Shown piece by piece: positions 30,135 to 39,410 of a stretch of DNA of 49,119 nucleotides. The DNA lies in the IMG/VR virus record IMGVR_UViG_3300050821_006554, positions 1 to 49,119 of that record. One strand, written 5' to 3'. The position numbers were made by a program, and so were the translations under genes. The DNA is from a virus. The notes beneath the pieces are model-generated. The model had not been told where the DNA came from. It ran no database searches and was given only the letters and a program-made list of their open reading frames with translations. Positions within the stretch are counted from its first letter, which is position 1, and every line of letters begins with the position of its first letter.

Positions 30135-31838
30135 TTATTGTTGCCCCGCAAGATAAAGGTTCAAAGCGTTCAACGTCGGCGGGAGATGCCGCAAGCCAAG
30201 CACCGGGCTACGGACGTTACGCGAAGCGTTTGCCCCTGCCTGCACCTGCGCTTGATAGGGCGCGAACGTATACGGATGACCGGGCAATGGTTCGGGACCA
30301 AGCGGCTGTTGCATGATCCGCGCTTGATTGAATTTCGATGATAGGTACGGGCGGGCGGCTGTCCGTAGGGCAACAGCGACGGCGCTGGGAACATTGCCGT
30401 GCGCGATGGCATTCGTCATCAGGTAATAGTCTACCACGCTCGAATGCTCCATGCCGTTAATCAGTCGTGTCGGCTGCGTTGAGCCTGGGAAATTGCCAGC
30501 CGCTTCCGCAAGCTTCGCAAGATTGCCGCTGAGCGGTCGGCCGTTTTCCGAGAGCTTGTGGATCGCGTGCGCATTTACGTCGCCGGTCGTGAAATCGGTC
30601 ACATCCGCAATGTCGTAGGTTTTCGCCATCAGCTCGCGGGCTTTTTTGTAATTCGCGACCTGTGCCGCGCCATAATAAGGGTCGTCCTTGGGCGAGTTTT
30701 TTATAAGATTGCGCGCGATAAGATCGTCCAGCGCATCCGCCGCCTGTTTTTCGGCCAAGCCCAAAGCATGTCTTTCCTGATTGCCCGGTCCAATCGCTTT
30801 CAGATTGCCGCTGGCTTGGTCGCGCAACATACTCACACGCCCAGCCGCCGCGCGTGGCGGGTATGAATCGGCCTGCCAATCTGGACTCGTTGCCAGCTTT
30901 TCAATTTCTGGATCGTGCGCAAGGTGGGGGAACGCCTTTGCTACATCGCTTTGCCTATTGCCAACCGCCGCCATCGCGTCCTTGAATGTTTGATCGTTTT
31001 CGACGGCTGGCAGACTGTCAACAATCGCCGCTTTATCCGCCGCGAATTTCGCGCGTTGATCGGTAATCATCTTTTCAGTCAGGCGCGTGGTGCCTTTGGG
31101 CAATTCGATATCTTGGGCGGCAAGGTCGTTTATGACCGGCCGGTTTTTCAGCGAAAAATACTGACGCGTTTTCACGTTGCCGCTGGCGGCTTGGAAGGCT
31201 TGCTGTTCGATGGATTGTCCATCTTTCGAGACCGATCTTGGTATTAGCGTCAATCCGGCGTTGTGGGCGTTTATCGCCTCTTGAATCGGCTTGCCCTGGC
31301 CCAACTTTGTGAGCGTGCCAACTGTCGAAGCGCCGCCTCTTAGGAGAGGCCCTGGCCCAACGAGCTGCCCCACCTTGCGGAATGCCGTGACTTCATCGTT
31401 TTCAGGTTGTCCGGCGATGAGGTTTCCGAATTGGTCCATATTCGGGAGCGGCAAATAATCCCTGATGCCTTGCGCGAGCCCGTGAAAGCCCGTCAAATCC
31501 GAAAGTCCAGAAACGGTATTCAATATCTCACCGGGCAGACCGCCGATTCGGGAAACCGCGCCGGTCAGAACACCAGGAAGTGCATTCATTTGAGCATCAG
31601 GCCCAAGCGCGGCTATTGCTTTGTCGCGTTCCGCTTGATCGCCACCGGCAAATGCAGCGTCGATTCTGGCGCGATAACTTTGCCCCGGCGTAACGTCCGG
31701 CCGCGTCGGGTCCATGAGGTTTAGAGCTGGTGGTGTCGGCGGAAGTGGTGTTTGGCTTTTCGGGACCAAATCATCGAACAACCCACCGGACGCTTGCGGT
31801 GTTGCTTTCGGGATTAGATCATCGAAAAGTCCAGCCAT
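30135..31838 (-). CDS. internal virion / ejection protein with GLFDDL repeats
   Basis: 567 residues. The N-terminus repeats AGLFDDLIPK and GGLFDDLVPK, a motif found at the start of many large podovirus virion proteins. Then Pro-rich linker, small helical domains and long helical stretches (about 240-450), and a Pro-rich end. Size, place after the tail genes and helical make-up fit a DNA-ejection protein delivered into the host. ATG overlaps the upstream stop. Confidence 0.7.
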   Translation of the reverse strand: MAGLFDDLIPKATPQASGGLFDDLVPKSQTPLPPTPPALNLMDPTRPDVTPGQSYRARIDAAFAGGDQAERDKAIAALGPDAQMNALPGVLTGAVSRIGGLPGEILNTVSGLSDLTGFHGLAQGIRDYLPLPNMDQFGNLIAGQPENDEVTAFRKVGQLVGPGPLLRGGASTVGTLTKLGQGKPIQEAINAHNAGLTLIPRSVSKDGQSIEQQAFQAASGNVKTRQYFSLKNRPVINDLAAQDIELPKGTTRLTEKMITDQRAKFAADKAAIVDSLPAVENDQTFKDAMAAVGNRQSDVAKAFPHLAHDPEIEKLATSPDWQADSYPPRAAAGRVSMLRDQASGNLKAIGPGNQERHALGLAEKQAADALDDLIARNLIKNSPKDDPYYGAAQVANYKKARELMAKTYDIADVTDFTTGDVNAHAIHKLSENGRPLSGNLAKLAEAAGNFPGSTQPTRLINGMEHSSVVDYYLMTNAIAHGNVPSAVAVALRTAARPYLSSKFNQARIMQQPLGPEPLPGHPYTFAPYQAQVQAGANASRNVRSPVLGLRHLPPTLNALNLYLAGQQ

Positions 31839-33799
31839 CAGAGTCCGCTCGCGTCATAGCCTGAATCTTCAAGGCGCTTCTTAACCGCTGCCGGATCGGC
31901 ACCCTTGGCGATTGCAGTTCTGGCGTCATTGAGAACGTTGGCCGGTGGGGGCGTTCCGGTCGGCGCTTTTGGTCCGGCCGCTGGTGCCGATGCGGCGGGC
32001 GCGGCCGATGCGGCGGGCGCTGTCTGTGGCGGCGCGATGCCTTGCTTCGTCGCGAAATCGCGGATCGTCAGGCTCTTGTTGTTTTTGTTCATCAGGTTGA
32101 TGACATCTTCCGGCAACCACGGAATCGTTTTCGCGACTTCCTTTTGGTAATTTCGGATTTGCTCAGCCTGCGCCTTTGTCACCATTGGTGAAGTGTTGAG
32201 CTGTTCTAATCCCGCTTCGATGGCTTGGCGCATGCCGCCAAACTTTTGCAACACGGTTAGGCCGGTGTCGCCTTTTTGCGGAATATATTTCTCAACTTGC
32301 CCCGTGAAGGTTTGGTTTGGGACAAGGCCGGTTGCTTCGATAGCTGCCAAAGATCGCGAAAGACCAATGGCCGCTGTTCTCATTGCTTGGTCGCCTTGCG
32401 GCGTAACGGTGCGCGCGAGCGCTGCCAAAGGAGTCCCGGCCATGCTGGCATCGTTAAAAATGCCGGTTGACGCACCGGCCGAGATTTTCGCCATATTCGA
32501 CAATTCGCGCGTGGCAAGTGCCGTGCCGCCCAAGACGCGGCTGACCAATATCTGCCCGCGCTGCCCGCCTGGGATCGCATTGCCTGAACCGGTAATTATG
32601 CGGAAATTGTCGCCAACGTCGATTGGGGTTTTCTTGCCATCAGCCGAGACCCAAGTCTGATCGTCGCGGTTCTGTTGCGCTTCGACTTGCTTGGTGCCGC
32701 CCTGCCCGTCGTCAATCTCAAGCAAAGTTGGCGAGCTGAATTGCGTCCTGTCCGGCTTTTCCGGTTTGGCTGGCGGGCCGGTCGCAATGGTTTGGTTGTT
32801 CGAGTCCTTGATTACTTCGCCGGGGCTGAGCTTAAACGTTTGCAGTTTGCCGCTTGTCCGGTTGTCGAAAATGATATTTCCCTGCGCACCAATCACGACT
32901 CCACCGGCCGGGACATCGTAAGTCTTTGGTCCAGCCCCGAGCGTCTTGCCTTGTTCCTTCAAGATCGCTTCGGAAAAGACGTTCACGAGCTTTGGATTTG
33001 CCGTGATTAGCGCCGCCAGTTTCGGATCGGTGACATAGGACTGAATCGCCTTCACCGAGTCGGAAGCATTTTTGATTTGGCCGCTCGCTACCGCCTGGAA
33101 CAGCGGCATGAAATCATGGCCGATAGTGCCGCCCACGGTATCCTGCAAATGCTGCGCGACATCCAATTTCTGATCGTCCGGCGCGGCTTCGATAAGCGGG
33201 ATCGCCTTGTCGAGAAAGTTCATGCCGAATTCGAGCTTTTTGTAAGAAAGCGCTTGTTGCTCAAGCTTTTGCTTATCGAATTGCGCCAGCGGTCCCTCAT
33301 TCGGCGTGCCATTATATCCCGCCGCGAATTGCGCCATTGCGCGACCGAGCGAGCCCACCGGGTTATTTTCGAAATCGTAAAAGCTTTCTTGCGAGGCGCG
33401 CTTGGCTCTGTCGCCCCAGCTTTCTGTTGGCGTACCGGTCGGCGTAGCCACCGATGACGGATCAACTGGCGCAACCGGAAGCTGTTGTTGCGGTTCTGGA
33501 AGCGCGTTTACGAGCGGCGCGGGTGGCCCTGCGCTGGCAAGCAAAGCGTCCCTTTGGGCGGTTGAAATCTCACCACGGTTGTACGCGGTCAAAATATCGT
33601 CGGGCGTGGTCGGCGTTGCATCGGATGGCGGTGTTGCATCTGGCGGCGGCGGTGCGGCGGGCGCGGCCGGTACGCTGCCGGTCGGCGTAAGGCCCAATGA
33701 TTGCGGGCGCACGGAAGCGGCGATGTTCAACGCGGACGAAAGTTCGGGGAGCCGATAACCGCCGCTCAATGTGTCGGGAACGAGTCCAAGACCGGCCAT
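31838..33799 (-). CDS. large internal virion / ejection protein
   Basis: 653 residues. Pro/Ala-rich low-complexity segments near 40-115 and 595-620 enclose a mainly helical body (150-270 and 410-570) with a short beta domain (300-400). No enzyme motif seen. Second of three large genes in the place where P22-like phages keep ejection proteins. Shares one base with the next gene. Confidence 0.65.
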   Translation of the reverse strand: MAGLGLVPDTLSGGYRLPELSSALNIAASVRPQSLGLTPTGSVPAAPAAPPPPDATPPSDATPTTPDDILTAYNRGEISTAQRDALLASAGPPAPLVNALPEPQQQLPVAPVDPSSVATPTGTPTESWGDRAKRASQESFYDFENNPVGSLGRAMAQFAAGYNGTPNEGPLAQFDKQKLEQQALSYKKLEFGMNFLDKAIPLIEAAPDDQKLDVAQHLQDTVGGTIGHDFMPLFQAVASGQIKNASDSVKAIQSYVTDPKLAALITANPKLVNVFSEAILKEQGKTLGAGPKTYDVPAGGVVIGAQGNIIFDNRTSGKLQTFKLSPGEVIKDSNNQTIATGPPAKPEKPDRTQFSSPTLLEIDDGQGGTKQVEAQQNRDDQTWVSADGKKTPIDVGDNFRIITGSGNAIPGGQRGQILVSRVLGGTALATRELSNMAKISAGASTGIFNDASMAGTPLAALARTVTPQGDQAMRTAAIGLSRSLAAIEATGLVPNQTFTGQVEKYIPQKGDTGLTVLQKFGGMRQAIEAGLEQLNTSPMVTKAQAEQIRNYQKEVAKTIPWLPEDVINLMNKNNKSLTIRDFATKQGIAPPQTAPAASAAPAASAPAAGPKAPTGTPPPANVLNDARTAIAKGADPAAVKKRLEDSGYDASGL

Positions 33800-33800
33800 T

Positions 33801-34901
33801 TCAGGCCCTCACTTTTGCATAGTCCACGTATTTGAGCCCGAGCCCGTTCGTATAAACCGCTTCGGGCTGAATCTTTTCGGCTTCCTGCGCGAGCACACCA
33901 ACGCGCGTGAGGTTGTCAGGATCGCCCTTGTACTTGAAGGAAACCCAGCGATGGCCCTTGCGGTCTAGCCCGAGGGTGCGAATTTCCTTCTTTGCACGAA
34001 CGTCCGACAATCCGCTTAAAGCGTTGCCGATGCCGCCAGCGAACTTTGCGGCGGTTCCCCATGGATCGCTTGCCGTTGTCGTGGTGCCTTGATTGAAGGA
34101 GAGCGGATTTCCGCGTGACGCGCTCGCCAACCCGAGACCGCTTTGAAGGCCAAGGCCGGTCGCTTGCGTTCCCGCTTGCATCAGGTTGAGCCGGTTCGTC
34201 GCGGCGGCTTGCGCCAGCGCGGCTTGGAAATTCTGTTGCGCCTGCGTGATTGACGCCGCGTTCTGTGATCCGGCTTGCGAAATTTGCTCCGACGCGAGCG
34301 GGTAATTCAGGCGCGCATTGGCGTTCGCTTGCGCAAGCCCGCTTGCCAATTGTCCGGCTTGGCGTGTCGCTTCCTTTGCGATCAAATCGCCACGGTCGAG
34401 AATGGGCGTATCGGTCGGCCGGAATCCAAGAGACGGCGCGAGCGTATCGCGCAATTGCTGCAATGAGGTTTGCGATGCCTCGTTTATGTCGGACATGCCG
34501 CTTGCCTGCGCGGCCTGCGTCGCCGCGTCGATTTGGGCAATTTGCTCTGGCGTCGCATTGTTGCCCTGCAATGCCTGTTTGAGCTGGGCTTCCAACACTT
34601 GCTGTTGGAGCGGAGCCAATTGTTGCTGGCCTTGGATTTGCTGCATGAGCAAATCGTTCGCGGCCTTCTGCGCGGCCTGCGCTTCCGGTGTATTTTGCTG
34701 TTGGGCTTGCGCAAGCTCTTGCTGCCAAAGCTGCGTCTGCGCGTCCATCGCTGGCTTGATCGAAGTCAAATAATCTTGCTGTTGCGCCGCCTGTTGATTC
34801 AGGAAATCGAGCTGTTTTTGCCCGAGCGCGAGCTGTTGATTTTCATAGGCAATTTGCTGTGGCGTTTGCGGGCCGGGTGTAACGGTCGTTTTGCTACTCA
34901 T
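33801..34901 (-). CDS. Gln-rich virion protein ending in an S74 chaperone-like domain
   Basis: 366 residues. Residues 15-280 are Gln/Ala-rich helix (QQIAYENQQLALGQKQLDFL and similar), likely a long coiled bundle as in ejection proteins. The last 65 resemble the intramolecular chaperone of tailspikes: LSDVRAKKEI with the Ser and Lys of the self-cleavage dyad, FKYKGDP, VGVLAQEAEKIQPEAV, LKYVDYAKV. S74 domains normally fold trimeric spikes and cut themselves off. TGA overlaps the upstream gene's end. Confidence 0.65.
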   Translation of the reverse strand: MSSKTTVTPGPQTPQQIAYENQQLALGQKQLDFLNQQAAQQQDYLTSIKPAMDAQTQLWQQELAQAQQQNTPEAQAAQKAANDLLMQQIQGQQQLAPLQQQVLEAQLKQALQGNNATPEQIAQIDAATQAAQASGMSDINEASQTSLQQLRDTLAPSLGFRPTDTPILDRGDLIAKEATRQAGQLASGLAQANANARLNYPLASEQISQAGSQNAASITQAQQNFQAALAQAAATNRLNLMQAGTQATGLGLQSGLGLASASRGNPLSFNQGTTTTASDPWGTAAKFAGGIGNALSGLSDVRAKKEIRTLGLDRKGHRWVSFKYKGDPDNLTRVGVLAQEAEKIQPEAVYTNGLGLKYVDYAKVRA

Positions 34902-35365
34902 GCTGCAACCCTGTATTTGTCCTTATGCGGAGTGTTCCGAGTCGCGGCTTCCATGTTGATGTGCCACATCATCATATTCCCACTGTCGGCAACGGCACTA
35001 CCGCGCTTCTTCAGCCATCGCTTATAGGCGCGCAATTCGAACGGCACGAAACCGGCCGCGACGACGGCGCGGTTAAGATGCAGGCATGTGATGCCGCCGT
35101 AAAACAATTGGCGCACCACGGCACCGCGTTCCCTTGGCGTAAGATCGGCGGCAACCGCCATCATTTCCAATCGGCCGATTGGGCGCGATGGACAAGTTTG
35201 CACGCAACCGACGATTCCGCGTCCCGGCAATTCGACAACGATCCAATAGGGGTGAATGTCATCGAAGGGCAACGTCGCGTCGAAAGGTCCGGCCGCGATT
35301 AAGAGCGCTTTCACCGCTTCGCCATCGGTGTTTTCTGCAAGGCGCGCTACTGCGGCCGGAACCAT
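34898..35365 (-). CDS. GNAT-like acetyltransferase fold protein
   Basis: 155 residues. The order PYWIVVELPGRGIVGCVQT, RLEMMAVAADLTPRERGAVVRQLFY, LHLNRAVVAAGFVPFE fits a GNAT fold: strand pair, long strand, helix, last strand, though the pyrophosphate loop is weak. Genes like this occur among podovirus structural genes; the substrate is unknown and a structural role is possible. Confidence 0.5.
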   Translation of the reverse strand: MVPAAVARLAENTDGEAVKALLIAAGPFDATLPFDDIHPYWIVVELPGRGIVGCVQTCPSRPIGRLEMMAVAADLTPRERGAVVRQLFYGGITCLHLNRAVVAAGFVPFELRAYKRWLKKRGSAVADSGNMMMWHINMEAATRNTPHKDKYRVAA

Positions 35366-35377
35366 TTCAACCTCTCC

Positions 35378-35704
35378 CTATTTCGGCTGTGCCAAATTGA
35401 CAACCACGTAACGCACGCCGTAGCCGGGAACGGCAACGATAATCACGGCCTTTCCTGGCGGCGTACCGGGCGGCAACGGAGGCCAAATCGAACCTGGCGG
35501 CGGATCGGGCGGCACGATGGGCGGATTGACTTCTGGCGGGTAGGGCTGACCGGGCGGCAACACGATGGGATGACTTGCCATCGGCGGCGGGCCATCGGGC
35601 GGCGGCGTGGGCAAGGGATTCGACGGATGCGGCGGTTGAGGCCACACACCGGGACGGTCGCCGCCAAGATTCGAGCCGTCAACCGGAATGACGAATGCCA
35701 GCAT
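35378..35704 (-). CDS. proline-rich virion-region protein
   Basis: 108 residues; residues 18-85 are about half Pro with Gly (PQPPHPSNPLPTPPPDGPPP), then a beta-like VIIVAVPGYGVRYVVVNLAQ end. Such Pro-rich linkers are common between tail and ejection genes in podoviruses. No enzymatic motif. Confidence 0.65.
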   Translation of the reverse strand: MLAFVIPVDGSNLGGDRPGVWPQPPHPSNPLPTPPPDGPPPMASHPIVLPPGQPYPPEVNPPIVPPDPPPGSIWPPLPPGTPPGKAVIIVAVPGYGVRYVVVNLAQPK

Positions 35705-35744
35705 AATGGTTCTCCTTCGTTTGCTACCGATGGCGGGATTGCCA

Positions 35745-37331
35745 TCATTCGTAACTTTCAGCGTCTACGGTGATTTCGGTCGAAAAGGCGTGTAGCTCCA
35801 AATCCTGATCGGCGCTGTTGTTGATAAATTGGAACGCAATCGTGCGGAACGTTCCGCCTTCCTCTGCGCATCGCGTGTACATATTCACAGAACGCCCGCC
35901 GCCAAGAATGTCCGTCCCAAGCAAGAATGAGCCCAGCAAGACCGCGCCGGTTTGCACCATATTGATTTGCTGCAATGGCTGATCGTCGCGCGTCCAGCCG
36001 AAGAACAAATCCCCGCCTGTCCGTGGCTGAATAGTGACCGATGCCCCTTCAAGGGTCTTGAAGCGATACGGCACCTGATAATCGAAGTCCGGGGTTTCGA
36101 CGTGGAACGGAATGCCGGTCGTGCCGTCGATATTGCGCGGCGTTGCGCCAAGCATCCGCAAGATGCCGTCCACGCCGCCCGCCAATAGGGTTCGGATTTT
36201 GAATTGCCCGGTGCCGATGCCGCTCGCAATCGAAGCGATATCGCGGAAGGCCGTCCAATTCGCCCAGCGCGGCGGATCGAAGCGGTAATCCAGCATCAGC
36301 ACGCAATTGTTCAGCGGCGCTGCATCCACCGGTAGGGTGAAGATCAAAAGGCTATAGGCAGGCCAATTCGTCACCTGCGCATAGCGGAGCGATGGGATAT
36401 AGACGTGCTCGCGCATCCACGATTGAATTTCCCTGGAAAGCGCCGACTCGTTGAAATCGCCAAAGCTTGCCGTGGCCGAAAGCGTATGAATCGAAGCATC
36501 CGACCACTGGAAAACCACATCGTTCGCGTAGGCCGCGATAGAGCGATGGTTAGCCGCGCCGATGCTGGTCGCAAAGACTTCATGGGCGAAATCCGTGGGC
36601 GAGCTGCCGGTGATCCGGTGAATCGAGCCCTTATAGGGGCCTTTGAAAACCCATAGGTCGTCACGATGGCTGATGATGCCGGTAATGCGGTCGCCATCGG
36701 CCGGGTCCAAGTCAATAAAGCCGGAACCGGCACCCACCCAATCCGCGCCGTTCAACGTCACGCAATAATACAACCGCGATGGCTGCGTATGATCGCCAGC
36801 CGCCCAAACCTTATTTTTGTGGACCACGGAAAAGGCGAAGGTCGGCGGGGAGCCGCCCAGGTTCGACGTGGACGCCGCTACGCCGTCCCAAGATTGGGGG
36901 ACATCGCCGCCCGAATCGTTGGAAATAATGCAGACGCCTTCAAACATCGTGTAACAGGGCACCGCGCCCACTGTGAGGCCGGTTTTGATGTCAACAAAAT
37001 TGTTGTCCGCGTTGTCCTTTTTGATCTTGGTCCCGACATGCATCAAACGGTGTTGCACGGGTGCAGGCGCGCCGCCGCCCGTAACGATGAACCAAGCATC
37101 GAACACGCCGAGGATGGCCGCGCCGCCTTCCAATACCGGTGTGTTGATAACGCGCCCCGGCATTTTGTGCGGCCCGCCGTCCAGCTCATAGGTGACGTTT
37201 TCCGCGACCGTGAGGAACGGCACCGCGACGATTCCACCGGGGGCAATCGGGATCGAAACCGAATGGCCGAAATCGGTCGCCCAGCCGCCCTGGAAAATGT
37301 GCTTGAGGAAGCGCGAACGGGTGCTCACCAA
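35745..37331 (-). CDS. P22 gp10-like tail accessory protein
   Basis: 528 residues, beta-rich throughout with repeated strands of the kind seen in P22 tail-needle-base protein gp10 (phage stabilisation protein): GGWATDFGHS near the start, PQSWDGVAAST, GDRITGIISHRDDLWVFK, SNDVVFQWS-like repeats suggesting a propeller. It closes the portal channel with the adaptor encoded just upstream, with which it overlaps by 7 bases. Confidence 0.75.
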   Translation of the reverse strand: MVSTRSRFLKHIFQGGWATDFGHSVSIPIAPGGIVAVPFLTVAENVTYELDGGPHKMPGRVINTPVLEGGAAILGVFDAWFIVTGGGAPAPVQHRLMHVGTKIKKDNADNNFVDIKTGLTVGAVPCYTMFEGVCIISNDSGGDVPQSWDGVAASTSNLGGSPPTFAFSVVHKNKVWAAGDHTQPSRLYYCVTLNGADWVGAGSGFIDLDPADGDRITGIISHRDDLWVFKGPYKGSIHRITGSSPTDFAHEVFATSIGAANHRSIAAYANDVVFQWSDASIHTLSATASFGDFNESALSREIQSWMREHVYIPSLRYAQVTNWPAYSLLIFTLPVDAAPLNNCVLMLDYRFDPPRWANWTAFRDIASIASGIGTGQFKIRTLLAGGVDGILRMLGATPRNIDGTTGIPFHVETPDFDYQVPYRFKTLEGASVTIQPRTGGDLFFGWTRDDQPLQQINMVQTGAVLLGSFLLGTDILGGGRSVNMYTRCAEEGGTFRTIAFQFINNSADQDLELHAFSTEITVDAESYE

Positions 37332-38356
37332 TCCTCCATCCGGTCAAAGCGCGAGCCTGTGCTATAGGCGCTGCGTCCAGTGCCGCGCCGGTATGGCGAG
37401 CGAGCGCGCCCGCGATATCGGCTCATTACCGGCTGAATGGTCGGTCGGCGTTCCCCCACTTCGGTATCGCCCGCAATTCGGATCATCAAATCGACAAATT
37501 CTTGGCGGGTTTCGGCGCTGCGCGTGTCGTCCTTTTTGTCCCGATACCAATTGAACAGGCCGTGCAAAATGATGGCGTGCCGGTATTGCAGGGGCACAAT
37601 CGGTTCGTCGGTATCGGCCACAAGAGAGGTCTGCGCTACGCCGGTTGCCGAGACCGCGAGCTTATTGGTGACGAAGCTGTAGGGGATCGAGAAATTGGCG
37701 GACGGCGCGCGATAGAGCGCCACACGGCGCACCGGAACCGTATTGCCGACAAAGGCCCGATCCAAGATGCAGGCAATTCCCGGTTTGCCTGGGATGCTGT
37801 TTTTCGGGAAATTCCGGCGAAAGCGGTTGCGGTCGATAATCTTGATTTCGCTGCGCGTGTCGAAATACTGCATATCGAGCGGGCGCAAAAAGTCCGCGTC
37901 CAAATCGTATTCATCTTCGAAGTACAGATATGGACCGTTGACCACGCTGGAGTCCACGTATGGACTCGTGAGCGTCAAAGAGGTCGCGCCAATCGCCGCA
38001 TTCGAAATCTCATAAATCGGCGCGCTGCCGTTGATGACAAGCTTTCCGGTCGGCCGGACATTGGGGATTCCGAAGCTGTTGGCCGTCGCCCAATTGGTGC
38101 CGGTGCCGGTCAAATTCACGGAGCCTTTCGCAATGCTCACTGTGCCGGTCGAATATGGGGCCATCGTGGTCAGGCGCGCTTGGCGTTCGGCCCATGGGAA
38201 GCGTTCGCCCCAACCGATGTGCATGTCCTGCAAGCCGGTGTTGATGTAGCTCTTGGCCTGATTGACGGTCGCGGTTTGGCTGGTTTGCTCGCGCACCTTA
38301 TTGAGCAACGAAATATAAAGATCGTTGAAGGTCTGCGGCTGGGATGTGTTCGTCAT
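37325..38356 (-). CDS. head-tail adaptor (P22 gp4-like)
   Basis: 343 residues. The N-terminal helices (FNDLYISLLNKVREQTSQTA, SYINTGLQDMHIGWGERFPW) match the usual opening of podovirus adaptor proteins, followed by a beta insertion (TVSIAKGSVNLTGTGTNW) and a helical bundle with HAIILHGLFNWYRDKKDD. It sits between capsid and tail genes and would form the ring under the portal. Confidence 0.75.
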   Translation of the reverse strand: MTNTSQPQTFNDLYISLLNKVREQTSQTATVNQAKSYINTGLQDMHIGWGERFPWAERQARLTTMAPYSTGTVSIAKGSVNLTGTGTNWATANSFGIPNVRPTGKLVINGSAPIYEISNAAIGATSLTLTSPYVDSSVVNGPYLYFEDEYDLDADFLRPLDMQYFDTRSEIKIIDRNRFRRNFPKNSIPGKPGIACILDRAFVGNTVPVRRVALYRAPSANFSIPYSFVTNKLAVSATGVAQTSLVADTDEPIVPLQYRHAIILHGLFNWYRDKKDDTRSAETRQEFVDLMIRIAGDTEVGERRPTIQPVMSRYRGRARSPYRRGTGRSAYSTGSRFDRMEDW

Positions 38357-38387
38357 CTATTTTACCCCTGAGTTGGGGCTGAGCGGG

Positions 38388-39401
38388 TTATCCTCCACGC
38401 GCCAAGCGCCGCACACCCGCGTCATCGTAATAGGTGGGACCAAAGACGCCGCGCGCCGGGTCTGACCGCACGAGCATGACTTGCCCGATTGCGTTCGCGC
38501 CCGTGAGCTGCATGTAACAGCCGCGTTCGAAGAAGATCGGCCCGCCGACACTCGTTTGCATCGCGGCATCGAGATAGACCGTATAGGGCTGACTCGTGTC
38601 CCCAATGTCGGTGTCATAAAGCGCCATGGTCGGCATCGTGCCGCCCAAGATCGCCGCCGCCGATATGTAACCGGGTCCGACGAAGGCATGGCCGCTTATG
38701 CTGAGAACCGGATCATTGTCGTAACGCTGGCGTGGACTGAGGCGCGCGCTATCGACGCCCAAGCTTCCGACAAGGATCACGCCTTGCGTCGTGGCAAGCT
38801 GATCTTGGACGCCAAGAACAACAGCGGTGACGGCGATATTGGTTTTGGCCGAGAGCTGCGCGACCGGTGCAGGCGCTTTGGGGCTTCCGTCGCGGCTGAT
38901 GTAGAGGTCAACCAAGCCAGCGCCGCTGGTGGAGATGCCGAACTTGGTTTCGATGACGTACCAAACGCCCCGGTCAATGACTTGCGGCGCGAAGGTCGCC
39001 GGGACCGCCGCCGCCGCCGCCGATCCGATACCAACGTTGATTTCCTGCGTAGCGGCGGTAATGCGAAAGCCGATTGAACCGGTGATTGCGGAGGCTGCAC
39101 CCTGCAATTCCAGAATCGAGAAAACATCGTCGGCCGTCGCGCGGAAGTCGGACGAAAACATGACTTCGAAGCGGAAGAAATCGGCCGTTGCGTCCGCGAT
39201 GGCGATAGCCTTGGTGAAGAACGCGTCGGCCACGCCGCCATTCAGAACGATCCGCGAAGCGAAAGCGCCGGTATAGGGAACAGCGGCCCAAGGGTAATTC
39301 CCAAGCGCCTTGTAATTGACGATATCAAGCTGATTGCCGACATCGGTCTCGCTGTCAAAATTGCCGCGCGTGCCGCTTTCGAAGTTTTCCGCGAAGATCA
39401 T
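38388..39401 (-). CDS. putative lectin-fold structural protein
   Basis: 337 residues, almost all beta. FEVMFSSDFRATADDVFSILEL and GVWYVIETKFGISTSGAGLVDLYI resemble a concanavalin-like jelly roll, as in phage capsid-decoration or fibre proteins that bind sugars. Compact C-terminal domain with GPGYISAAAILGGT. Likely exposed on the virion; function inferred from fold likeness only. Confidence 0.6.
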   Translation of the reverse strand: MIFAENFESGTRGNFDSETDVGNQLDIVNYKALGNYPWAAVPYTGAFASRIVLNGGVADAFFTKAIAIADATADFFRFEVMFSSDFRATADDVFSILELQGAASAITGSIGFRITAATQEINVGIGSAAAAAVPATFAPQVIDRGVWYVIETKFGISTSGAGLVDLYISRDGSPKAPAPVAQLSAKTNIAVTAVVLGVQDQLATTQGVILVGSLGVDSARLSPRQRYDNDPVLSISGHAFVGPGYISAAAILGGTMPTMALYDTDIGDTSQPYTVYLDAAMQTSVGGPIFFERGCYMQLTGANAIGQVMLVRSDPARGVFGPTYYDDAGVRRLARGG

Positions 39402-39410
39402 TGATGCGCC

